A DNA stretch of 64,000 nucleotides from Strix aluco (taxonomy: Eukaryota > Chordata > Aves > Strigiformes > Strigidae): the NCBI RefSeq assembly GCF_031877795.1, contig NC_133931.1:22579264-22643263 (forward strand). The letters are read 5' to 3'. Positions 8,439-20,700 of the stretch are shown piece after piece. The translations under genes were made by a program, and so were the position numbers. The first letter of the stretch is position 1. The number at the start of each line of letters is the position of its first letter. The notes under the pieces were generated by a model that did no database searches, had not been told where the DNA came from, and saw nothing but the letters and a program-made list of their open reading frames with translations.

Positions 8439-11400
8439 CTGGTAGACTTGTGCTCTGACAAATAGTGCAAGATATAGCTTGTCCTAAAATGGAAAGATGT
8501 GTTTGTTTTGAGCTTGGATCTATTATGTGTTGGCTAATAATATGCTGTACACAAATATAAGTAGTTCAGTATTGAATGTAGTGGTGATGTAGGTAGCAGT
8601 AGTCTGCAAGTCTTTGCCAGTAAATTTGTACCTGTTGTGGTGTGCTGAAGCACAGGTGATTGCCTCAAAACACAGCTAAGATGTAAGTTAGCTATCTAAT
8701 TAGTAGTTTGAGTCCTGTTCAACTTGCAAAGTGATTTAATGGGGAAAAGGTCAATTGAGCTTTTAAATATAATTATTAATATTATGTTCCAGTGGAACTC
8801 AAATAAAAATCTTCTGTCTGAAGGTATACTCACATTCCCATTAAACTTGCTTCCTTTTTATAATTATCTCCCTCCCACTTTTGTCCTTGTATTACACTGG
8901 CCAAGGAAGAACTTGGAATTTAGTTCTGTCTCCTTTTAAAATCTGTTCTATTTATTGCCACATCTGGTTGATAGGAAATGGAGGGGATTAGTGATGGAAA
9001 TCTGATCTATTAACAAACCCTGTCTATGCCAAGTGGAAGCAGAAGTTATCTGGACTGGCTAGCCTTTAAAGTTCTCTTGACTGTCTAAATAGACCGGGTG
9101 GCAGTCGGGGAACAGGAAGGCAGGGAGTTTGGAGGATTGGGGAGCAATGGGGAGGCCAAATACTAATATTGATTAAGCAAGTAAGAGGAATGTGTAGGAA
9201 AGTGCTTGCATTGTCATGAAAGAAGTGCTAGTGTGGTACCGCAGAAGTACACATGCACTTCCAAGAGTAGTCATTTTTGTAAGCTTTGCTAGCTTATTGG
9301 CTTTGAATAATGTATTCAAACTTGAAGAAAACAGAAGGAGGTTCTTGAAAGCACAGTTCCTGTAGATGATGTCAGTTGACTGTTATTTTTTAGTATCTAC
9401 CCCCTTTGCTTGCTCACTTCAGCAGAGATGCTCTTGTTGCATTGCTCATTTAACTGTGTGGAATACTCCTGAGAGAATGGTAGGATGCAAGTAACATAAG
9501 CTGTACAGGTTGTGACCCTCAGGGGATTTGTACTGAGAGGCAACTTGGGTAATGCAAAATGCCCACTGCCATTGTAAATGGAGACACCTGCTTCAGCATT
9601 TCCATCAGTTGGTTAGTGGCTGCATTGAGCTAACCCTATGATAAGGATGTAAATTGGCAAAACGACATCTTGAAATATTTTTTAAAAGATGCCCCAGTTA
9701 CAAATAGGCACTTCCTTCACTGAAAATGGAAGGCTTGTGTTTCTACTCTTCTACTATACCTGTTCTGTATTTAATTGCCAGTGTTAGTGACAAAATGCTT
9801 GTACTTTTTTGATCTGTTACCCCCGAAGAACCAGTATTGTAAGGAATGTGAGATGAATGTATTTTACCTCTATGATTTTTGAATCAGCATAATTGTTAAT
9901 CTCATAAATATTTATTTTACTTAAGACATGTAGTTGAAAGGTATTATTTGGAGCCTGTTTGGTTTGCAGAGACTTTGTTCTTTGCGGAGGAAGATTTTAA
10001 TGAAAAAAACAAGCCTCAAGGTTTTGGTTTTTTAGGCCAAACAACATGTAGTTCTGACAGTGTAAAGAAAACGGAAAATTATGTGTTTGTTATGGATGCT
10101 TGCATATGACAAGCATGTGTTTAGTCACTTTTCAGAGCATTTTAATTTTCTTCTATTCCAGATGTCTGCATTAATTACAGTGTTTAAATACATAAACTTT
10201 TATCTTCAAGTTCTTCATCTGGGAAGTCATTGTCTTAAACCCTAAAGAGCCTGAGGATGTAATGCTTACTTCAAAGAAAGCAATTGCATGCCTATGTAGA
10301 AGTCTCATACCACTTGACAGCTTTTGTTTGCCCTAAAATATATGTCCTGGAGCATCGTGCAGACTAATATTTCAGGTGGTAAAATGGGTGGTGTTACCAC
10401 ACTAAGTCTGTCAAATCATGACTTGCAGCAAGTCAGCACTTCCAGCAAGGACTGAACTCTGTACTGTAATGATTTCTGACTTGTCTTACAGGCATAGAAG
10501 TCTTAGACCATCCTCTCTATTTCCTTCTGTGTGTATTCATTTATCTTCCACAAATTTTATCATTGATTCTCCTCCCCTCTCGGGGGGGGGGGTCAGTCTG
10601 AACAGAGTAAGCTTATAACACAGTCCCAAATCCTACTGCTACTGCAGGTGTTAAGCCCTTAAAGAAACGTTTCTCAAGTATGCACTGTTTTGTGGTGGTG
10701 CTATAGCAGTGCTGGTAGGAATTTCAATTTTATCTTTGTAGAATATTCTTCCTATCTGGTTCTCAACAAGGCGGAAGAGATGCAATTTCTTGCAGAGCAA
10801 GAGCAATTGAAGAGAGGAATGGACTGTGACTCTAAGGACAGAAGTTGGTAGGCTAATGTTAGCTTTTTTTACTAGACAGATTTTCCTAAATGAAAACAGT
10901 TAGGCATGCTTTGAAAAAGCAATTGCTGTTTAGCAGCCTGGGAGAGGTTATACTAAGTTGTTTATGGCTTGTTGCAAGTTGTTCTATTAAGTCTGTACTA
11001 GCATGGATTTGGTTTTGTCCCTGTCTCTTGACCATAAGATCCTTTTTGGATGAACGAACTACAGTAGACAATGTGTGTGTTAGGAAATTACCTTCATGTG
11101 TTCTTTTTTGTTGTTTTTGGGAAGTTAGTGGTAAAGAGGCCTCTTCCTCCCCATTCTTTACTTAAACCAGTTCTCCCCCTTCTTCCCACAGGGACTCCCC
11201 AAAAGGGCAGCTTTTCGAGGAAAGTGGTGTTCTACACTGTCTCTGAAAGCTATAGACACTGCAGTCATTAACTATGAAAAAACTTTTAAGAGTACTACAA
11301 AATTAGCTTCAATTACTCCAGTGTAACTCAGATGAACACCAAGACTCAAATCAAAGCTAGCTGTTTAGACCAAGCTTCTTCATTGGAAATAGGAGGCACA

Positions 11401-14400
11401 AGCAATTAGCCTGCAGGGTGGGTGTGTGTCTCAGCCTAAAAAGCTATTCAGTGCTCTGACTGGTTCAGCTGGGTGCACTGAGACCTCCCAGCAGGGCAGA
11501 TGGGGGTGTGCATTCATTCAGTGGAAAGGACTCTTGACCATCTGTATGCTTTACTGTGTAGGAAGTAGGTTGTAGTACAAAAAAACCCCCACCTAAACTT
11601 TAAAATCTAGCTTAGTACCATTGTATATACAGTAAATCCTTAAAATGCTTTAGTTTTGCCTTCAGGCTTCTTAACAGGTTTGTATGATGTGTCAGGGAAC
11701 TGTGAGCTTATGATGAGAAACGCAGAATTTGTCCAACTGGAATAAACAATAAAAAGAATCTCAGATATGAGGCTTCTGCCAGCCCAGTCACTTCTCACAT
11801 GCATTCAATTGCAGGCATTTACTGGTCAGATGTGAGTGGGGAGGGAGAAAGAGGAACTGGGATCATGGAAGCTCATCCTGTACAGAGTTACTGTGTCAGA
11901 ATGTTGCCACTGAGTTTTGTTGAACTTTTTCTGAAGTCATAGGACAGATCAGATGTGTCCTGAAAGATTTTCTAGATTTAGATACAGCACAAAGCATAGT
12001 TGAAATTTTAAATTTTTCCTTTAACACCACTCTGTCACAAAAGGATTGAAGCACTTTTGGTTTTGAATGGTTAACAGATCTCATACACTTGAATAATCTG
12101 ATGAAAATGGAAATCACTTTGCTCTTGCATGTGTTCACCATGGCTGGTTTACTTACTCCTCTCTTTGGACATTATTTTTCTTGCAAGAAGACAACAAAAG
12201 AGCTATTATTGGAGCAGACAAGTTTAATGTGTTCATTACACAACCAGCAAGTTCCTGAGGATGCGTGAAGTACTTCAAAATTTAGTTAAACATTAAGCTG
12301 TTTAAGTCATAGTATAAAGAGATTATGCTAAAAGTATTAAACTCTGCTGTTAGTCTTTTTCTTTTTTTGATCTTCATGTTTTGAATCCTCCATAACTATA
12401 TAAAGTTTTCAGTAAAATGCTGATGCCAGCCTTTCTTTCCGGAGGTGGGTGGAGGGGAGGGGAACCCAAACCCTTTTTGGTGCTCTGCTCCTGGAAATCA
12501 TGGATACTTTATGGAGGAGAATGTGTTGAGGACTTTCTGCTAATCAGCTAGCAAATCAAGGATACTGATGAAGAACCTGTTTAGAGGGTGACAGTAGCTA
12601 TGTAAACATGACTGTGGTGTTCACGTTTGTTTCGCTGATTAATAAGTCAAACTTAGTTCACAAGCTTCTCATTGTTTTTGTTTGGTGGTGGGTTTTTTAA
12701 GGAGCTCTAGCTGTCAATCACAAACCTAAACTGAGATGTGACTAACTGAAGAAGTTTTTCCTGGTTATTATAGTGTCTACTACCTAGTCATTGTTTATAT
12801 AATTGTAATTTACTTAAATCCTTACATCAATGTGATAATTACCTTGCTCCTTAGTGATTATTTTGGATCTTAAGGATTCACTTAAATAAGCATATGACTC
12901 ACTATGTGCAAGACAAGTATGTTCTTACCTAGCATACTTGTCTTTATCATTCAGCTTCTGAATGTAACTGAAAATTCTTGTTGCCACTGAGTTAAATTCA
13001 CCTGGCAGTAAATATGTCTCTTAAACATAGGTGGCATAGTTGAGTTACACAGCATACAAAACTGCTGGCTCTTTTCCCCATTATTTGGTATAATGACAAG
13101 CAGCAGCAACTGCTGCTTAGTTGTCTTAGTATTAGTTTGAGCAAAAGTAACTTTGTTCATATTATTAACAATGTTAACCAAACTTATGTTGCAAATTGTG
13201 GAATTTTTTTGACTGTAGGGGGGTGGTGGAAGAAACCTGAGACTGGTAATACCATGGCCTTGTGACCATTTGAAGCCAAAATTCTTCTTAGCTTTTAGTA
13301 TTTAGTGAAGCATTTTTACCTGCGGCTGTAATGTTTCTGGTTTTTATCAACACTTTTAATTAGAAAAATAATTTTGTTATTTTAAAGCCAAGTACAGGTG
13401 GCTTTAGAAAATAACCATCACTTTATTATAAAAACTATGCAACTTCTGTTGGGAAATTAAAAATAGTCTTGGGTGTTCATGTGAAGAAGGAATCTAGTTA
13501 GCTGGCTGGTTTTTATCAGTCTTGTGTTAGTCATGACGATGACAGTTGAAACAGAAGTCTGGTCAGTTAGTTGCTATAAACTAATAAACTGCTTTTAAAC
13601 AAGACCTACAACTCTAGTGAAATGTAAACTGCAGATTGCTGTATTCATCAAGTAAGGCTGATGAGGGTATATAATCAACTGTTGGTAGTTTTCTGCTTTC
13701 TACTGATTTTTACTTGAGACTGACTAATCCATATTCTAAGACTGTATATTTAACAATGGTTTCTGGTTTTGGACTTCATTGATTCAGGTTGTCTTTTGGA
13801 AAACTCTGCTTATAAACAACATCTAATTTGCAGTGAAGGTTTAAGGATAAACAAGATGCAAATAAAGCTAGGCTATAACTGTTACTTTCTTTTAACACTA
13901 GTTTTAGTTACTGAGATTAATTGTCATTTTTAAAACTACTTCTAGCTATTGGCTTCTTCGTTAACCTCTATTGAAGTGAAGGTTTTAAAGTGTTTTAGGT
14001 AATCTTATGAACAGAGCAACAAAATAAGTCTAGTAAATATAGTGTGTGAAGGCAATGGTTATAAACTAGCATCTAAACAAAAACTTGAATGTTAACACAA
14101 ATAGGTGAATCTAACCAATATCAATGCTAACATTTAATCAATAAACTACAAGTTTTAAGAAATTAGAAACGTTGTATTAGTCTTCCAGTTGCATACTTGA
14201 ATACTAATGTTGCTTAAGGTGCTATACTTAAGAATAGCTGACGTGTTTGTACAAGTATGGTACACTTGAAGTATTTTCATAGTTTGCGTAAGCTCAATGC
14301 AGATCAGTGTGCATACAGTCAGGGAGTCTTCTCAAGAACATCAGTGGTTTCTTACTCATCCTTTAGTATTGGATTTAAAGTACACAGCTTTTGTTTTATT

Positions 14401-14601
14401 CTTGGCTTCAGTAGAATTGCTCTGTCCTTATCCCTGGCAAATGGAGGGTGAACAGAGTAAAAAAAAAAAAATTATTTTTTTTGTAGAAAGGGTGTGTGTG
14501 TTACGTTTGTAGTAATCAGATGTAGAAATGTGTCTGATTTTTAAATAATGGCATAGTATGCTTTGTGCCTCTTCCCATTGATTTATATTTTCTTTGTGCA
14601 G

Positions 14602-14799
14602 TTTGTTGCATAATTTAAGGACCCGGATATAAGGCTTGGAAGCCCATCCCTTGTGTTTCTTGGTTTATGACTGTCGGCTTTGTGGAATACGGCTGAGATG
14701 AAAGGATTTCTTGAGGATGCAAATTACTCCATTGGTCTGTTGGATGAAGGAGCAACTCTTGCAGATGTTATTGACAACTGTATTTATGAACATACTCAT
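14602..14799 (+). CDS. AZIN1: AZIN1 exon 3 (start codon exon)
   Basis: The acceptor is TTTGTGCAG and the donor CAT|GTAAGT. It has 96 bases of leader, then ATG at 14698 and residues 1-34, ending in phase 0 at EHTH. The leader part contains a nine-codon uORF ending one base before the main AUG. Confidence 0.95.
14667..14696 (+). CDS. Nine-codon uORF just before the AZIN1 start
   Basis: The frame reads MTVGFVEYG and stops with TGA at 14694-14696, leaving one base before the main ATG at 14698. The uAUG context is weak (T at -3), so leaky scanning is likely. Reinitiation in the forward direction is implausible at this spacing. Translation is not shown by sequence alone. Confidence 0.5.
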   Translation: MTVGFVEYG

Positions 14800-17700
14800 G
14801 TAAGTTTTTCTGAGTTTTCCAAATCTTCTGGTGCAGTTTTCTAGGTCTTCAAACTAGGTCAAGATATTTAGCACTGATGAGCTAACAGCAACAGAGGAAC
14901 AGTCGACTAAAACTCACCTTATAAAGTAGTTCCCTCTTCTAATTCTACTACTTTGTTTGCCTTGGGCTGAATTCTGTTGGGGGAATTTGGGCAACAGTTG
15001 TTACCTCCCTGAGTGTGGCTAGCAGGAAAGCTTGTTGATGTAATTAAATACAGGTTCCCATCTCATTGTTCCAAGAGATTTTATTATCAGTGGGGTTTAG
15101 ACCAGGAACCTGAAATTGGGCAAGTGGATATCACTGAGTTAGAAGCTTTTTTGCTCTTTCCCTAAAAATATGGCAAAACTTAGACATATATGTATGCTGA
15201 GCCAGTTTAAAGCCATGTTTAAAATTTCTGTGGTCACAGTTGTATGGCTGTACACCTTCCTGTTACCCTTCTTTCTGTTGGAAACATGGGTACAAGCATA
15301 TTGTGAGGTGTTACCTTTTTTCTTTCGAGACAATAAACTTGTCTAAAAGCTATTAAGGTTTAGCAACCTACTGGAAAGAAACTTAAATAATTCTGTGTAT
15401 ACAGTAGTAATTTTATTGAATAAGGCTTCACTCGCTCCTTAAGAGGCAGGAAGATGTTGTAGCCTTTGATTTATAGACCAGGTTGTAGAAAGAGTGAGCT
15501 TTTAAAAAAAGTTTGAAGTTTCATTAAGCAAATCCTGTATCCTTAATATGCCATACCTATGAGTTGTTCACCTTTCCCTTTGTTTATCAGAACTAATGTT
15601 CAAATGCAAGTGCTCAACTATAGTAGAGCAAATAGCTAAATCCCATGGCCTTCTGAACTCAGGTGTAGGATTCCCAAATCCTGATTCCTAATATTCTTTT
15701 TCTGTCTAGCAAATAAATAGGTAAACTACTGGCAACATGTCATGTCTCCAACCACTGGCTGGCTCACAGAGGATAGCTGCCTCCTGCTGCTTTCATTTAC
15801 TCCTTTAGCTCAAGGGGTAGAGGCCTGTGCCATGGATCTAAAGCTCCAGATCCCATTCCTGCTGGTGACCCGTACAGGGGGTCAGTATGCTTCCACCCGA
15901 TGGAATTTCTATTTGTGTTTTTTAAACAGAAATAAAGACATTGTATACAATAAGCCACAACATAGTTGCGAAAGTCAAGTGCTAGAATTAACATTTGATG
16001 TACAGTCTTAATTCAGATTGATCCTATGTTTTGTGATGGTCTTTAGTTGATATACACTAGGCCATTCATTTACAGGAATTTTACTGAGTGCACATTATAA
16101 ACAAATATAGAATGATCTGTTTGGATTTTCATCCACTACATCCACATCATAACTTGGTATTGAGAAAGACTATGGTAACAGATGTACAAGGGGGATTGTT
16201 AACAGATTCCAGAAAAGTGTCTGTGCATTTTGTTAAAGATTCTGTGCTTAACTCTGCAACCTTAGCACACTGAGTTTAGTTTAGTTCTTAAAATTCTGTT
16301 GAACTTTGTGTTAATCAAGATGTGGAGAACAGTCTCAAACTTGACTTCCTGAATTAAAATACTATCAAAACAAATTTTTAGTAAAAAGAGCTATTAGCTA
16401 GATGTTAAAATAATGGTAGTGCCTTAGATTTATTCCTTGTATAAGAAGATATAAATAATGTTGAGACTGGAAGCTTTTGTCCCAGTGGATTTTCTTCCTC
16501 CAAAAAGTTGCAGACTCCTGAAAATACAAAGTTGGAAGAGATTTGTGACCTATTCTGTATTTTTCGATAAAATCAGCATTTGGCATTTAAGTAGTATCTT
16601 TTGCTCAGGAATCTCAGAATATTGTCTAAATAGCATTCATAATATCTCTGAAGTGGTAGGTATTCCCTTTGATTTTATTTTTTTTAAAGAACTAGTTCAA
16701 ATTGCTAGGTGAAAGTAAAAGCAAAAGTGTTGTACGAGGTCAAACCTAAAAGTTAATAGTAGAGTGAAAAAAGTACGTAATTCTTTAAGACTTTGTTTCA
16801 TGGGTTGTTTATGTTTTGACAGCAAACCCACAATTTCAGACATTTTATTTTCTTACTCTTCCTTTTTTTTAGACTGGAAAAAGAGCATTTTATGTTGGTG
16901 ATCTTGGAAAGCTTGTAAAGAAGAACATACAATGGCAGAACATGATGGCACCAATAAAACCATTTTATCCTGTAAGATGCAATTCTACTCCAGGTGTACT
17001 TGAAATTTTGGGAACTCTTGGTGTTGGATTTGCATGTTCCAGTAAAGTAAGTTTCTTTTCAGTGTGTCTTTTCTTCCATATATCTGCTGTTTGAAAATCA
17101 GCTTATTGCTATTAAGTGCCATGGTTATAAATTTAAATTCTAAATTCCTGTGTAACTGGCTGTTGAAAATATATACTTCTATCCTAGAAGCAGTGGGTAG
17201 TTTTCTGTTGAGTGTATTTGACTGTTTAGTACAGTACTAGAGCACATCTAATAAAAAATCAACAAAGCTAGCACACTGGACTGTGTCAAACTCTGGTATG
17301 CTCCTGTTTTTCAGTCTGAAATGGCATTGGTACAAGACCTGGGCATTTCTCCTGAAAACATTATATATACAAATCCTTGCAAGCAAGCTTCTCAGATAAA
17401 GTATGCAGCAAAAGCTGGGATAAACATCATGACTTGTGACAGTGATATTGAGCTGAAGAAAATTGCACGTAACCATCCAAATGCTAAGTAAGTGTCAAAA
17501 TTCTGGTTTTGTTCTTTATTTGGGGGAAACTTAATTTTGCCTGTATTCTGTGTTGAGTTGCAAGCAAGGTACATGGCTTCTTTAATACAATTCACCTGTA
17601 CCTGTTTTTCTCTTCTCTTTGTCCACTTTGAAGGTAGCTTTCAGGCAACTTTCCCCATACTGGGTCTCAGCTTCCTAATATGATAGTAAGACCCTTGTTT

Positions 17701-20700
17701 TGGGAGAAATCTTACATTTTGATTTAGTAGGGCAATCTTAATGTAAGAGTTTCAGTGATTAAAGTTCAGGTCTGGCACCTCATCTGCAAGTAAATCTTCC
17801 TGCTCTGTTGTGGCTTCACTGTTTTCTTTCAGGGCATTCTGTTTAGATAATAGTGGCTTGAGCTGAAGTCAGGGTTGAGACTATCAGCAAATGAGAGTGT
17901 GCATCAGGTCCCATCTAGGGTTTGGGCGTGCCCTGCAGATCTGTTAAATACACCTACAGGTATTTTCCCACTATTAAAACAGAAATTTGACTCCAGTTCT
18001 GGTTTTAGTCACTTCTGTATTGGCCCCAATGCTTTCTGTAAAGTGATCAGAGCTTATGTCCTGGTTGTTAAATATGAGAATTTTATTGCTGCCAATGTAT
18101 TGTGTTCTTTAGACTGATAGGCGCTCATGTCACTGTCATGTCCCTTACATATGAATACTTTGGCTGGGGGCCATACCTTCAAGAAATTTGGAGTCAGACC
18201 CCAAGTGAACATTACAGTGCTTTCCAGTGATTAACAAGATACAGCTTCCCACAGATGTCATCAGAGCACACTAAGAAACTGAATTCCTGACATCCTTTAC
18301 AAAGCCCTTGGTTCTAGGCAGTCCTTATTAGTGTCATGTCTTCTCCCAGAACTGTGGCCATAGTTGTAGAATTGGGAAGATTCTACCAAGTTCAGTATCT
18401 GGAGACTCTGCTCATCCCATGTAGCTACTTTTTTTTTTTTACTACCTCGAGTTCACTATTACTGTTGCTAGTGATTACACTTCATCCTCATGGAAGCCTG
18501 TCAGTGCTTTGCATACTGAAGAGTACTTCCTGCGTAAAGAATGTTATGTATGATAAATAATTTTGTGTGTAAAATGCTGGCCTTGACATACTATGTGCTT
18601 TTGAAAGCCTTAGCAATGCTAAAGCTCTTATGTCATTAGTGTTTTACCAGTTATCACTGGTGGTGTTAGTGTTTTGTTAGTTTTTATGTTGATTTTTCTC
18701 CTTGAGTCCAACAGCCTCTTTAAGAAGATGCTGTCTATGGAAACATCCACAACAAGAGGAGTTAGGATGCAGATTTTTCTTGAGCCAGAGGAATTGTAAA
18801 GTGGTGAGACAGAATGAAGGAGTTCCATGAGCTAGAGAAAACCAACATAAACTCTTTACTACTTTCAAGGATCCCATAGTCTTATTATTTGAAAAAGTTC
18901 CTGTTTACCAAGGACATGAAACTCAATATCTACAAAAGAACTGCAATTTGCTGTCTAAATTTTATAGAAACCTGATCTCCAGCTCTCCTATTGGGTAGAG
19001 ATTTGTTTGTTTTATTAGATTTCTCTTATTCAGGTCATTAAAACTTTGATGCTGAAATAACAGCTATGAGTTTTCTTCTTTCTGTTCCTTGGCATAGTTT
19101 CAAAGTCAAAGCCTTTATATAGCCTTGTTCTTGTGGTTGTTATAGCTAGGTTGTCTTTTTGTAGATGAAGCTAATTACATTAGAGAAAATCCTGCTTAGA
19201 AACCTGTAATTCTCATTTTCTGAAAATTCTTGTAACTTTCTGCACTAAACTCAGTAATGGGTGGGTCTCTTTATAATTGATGTTTCTGCCTTTAGAAGTC
19301 TCAGTAACTCAAATGATTGCAAATTCTTTTTTTAAGAAAGAGCAGAAATGTCAGAAAGGAGTGCTTAGTCTTTCATTTGTTTATACCTTTGGATTTTTCC
19401 AGGCAAAGTTTAATTGCTAAGGTTGCTGGTGTCCTGAGAGTTCCAGTAGAGGCATGGTTGTTATAAGTATCAATGCTTCATTTAAAATAAACAAAAAACC
19501 GAAACCCAAACACGCACATCCTCTAGCCCTGCTCTAACTGGCTGAAACCCAGGAAGAAGCAGCCTACTAGATTTCTAAAAATCAGAACTGCACTTTTCCA
19601 GTGGTTTGCACTAGAAAAATATCTTGACTCACTTATAATGCTGCTGTAATAATTCATCAATAAAACTTAACATTGGATGTCTAAGAAGTGGTTTTGTGTT
19701 ATCTTCATATGAGATACAAACTACTGTATTACGAATTTGAACTTTTCTACATTTTAAAGCATTTAACTTTTGACAATTTTTTGTTATATCAATTTTTCAA
19801 AATACTTTACAAAATGTTGTTTGACTACAGATTTCTTGAACAGAATTGTCTATGCTAGAGGAGAAGCAGGAAATGAGAGGCTAGTCACAGTTTCTCAAGA
19901 TGAAGTTGTATAAATTAAAATTATCAAAGATTGGTGGGCAACCTGTGTGAGAATTTAGGATTTTTGCTCTTTACAAGATGCATTTTAAACAAATCATGAG
20001 ACATTTGGAAAGGGCTTTTAGAAGTGAAGGTAGCTGTTAGGCCAACATGTATTTTGTAGTGGCTAGGCTAAGTTTTGCTTGTTGCATGTCTTGAAAAGAT
20101 CTATTTCATCTTGAGTGCAGAGCTTCTACCACTTGTTTAAGCTCTCCAGCTGGTTAACTGTCATGTTGTGCTCTCTGCAGTCTGCATACGTGCCATGACA
20201 CAACTTCTGTTACAGCATAGCTAATTGATGTTTATTGGGGCAACGGGGAGGAGTGACTTGGTGAACAGCAGTGTGAATTTGTGAGTTCTGGGGGTATACG
20301 TCTAGAAGATTTGATGTGAACATGCCTGTGCCACTGAACTGTTACTTTAGTATAGAAAACTGTCAACATTGGCACTCCAGTTTGCCAGACCTACTTGGAA
20401 TGAGGCTTTAACCAGAGGGAGGAAGCTGTCTCACTGCATAAGTCTGTAAGAGATGGTCCTTCTTGCCTCCCAGCTCCACAGGTGCCCTGGAAGAAGGGGC
20501 AGGGAATGAACTGACACCCCCCACCCCATCCCCAGTCCATGTGTTTAGCCAGGAGGAGAGGTGGAGGGATGTGGCCAGGGTGTGCTTTCAGTGCGTCAGC
20601 CTGGTGTTCTCCAGATGCTGGGCTTAACCAGATCTGGTACATGACTGACTGAAGGGGAATCTCCACACCCTCCTCTTGGCTAGAAAGGGGGACAGCGATG

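Larger units (their letters stand above)
6604..14601 (+). other. AZIN1 intron 2
   Basis: This 8.0-kb AT-rich intron contains a CR1 3' end with a large octamer satellite (8080-8438). No additional exon or structured RNA is recognisable in the rest. Confidence 0.8.

Noticed and set aside
8066-8470. Minus-strand 134-codon frame with repeated ESQNHRIT peptide
   Set aside because: It is the translation of the CR1 octamer satellite; 8-bp units stay open because 24 bases is a multiple of three.
15805-15865. A functional tRNA gene
   Set aside because: A- and B-box-like motifs exist, but the B box is degraded and no cloverleaf with an acceptor stem can be drawn.
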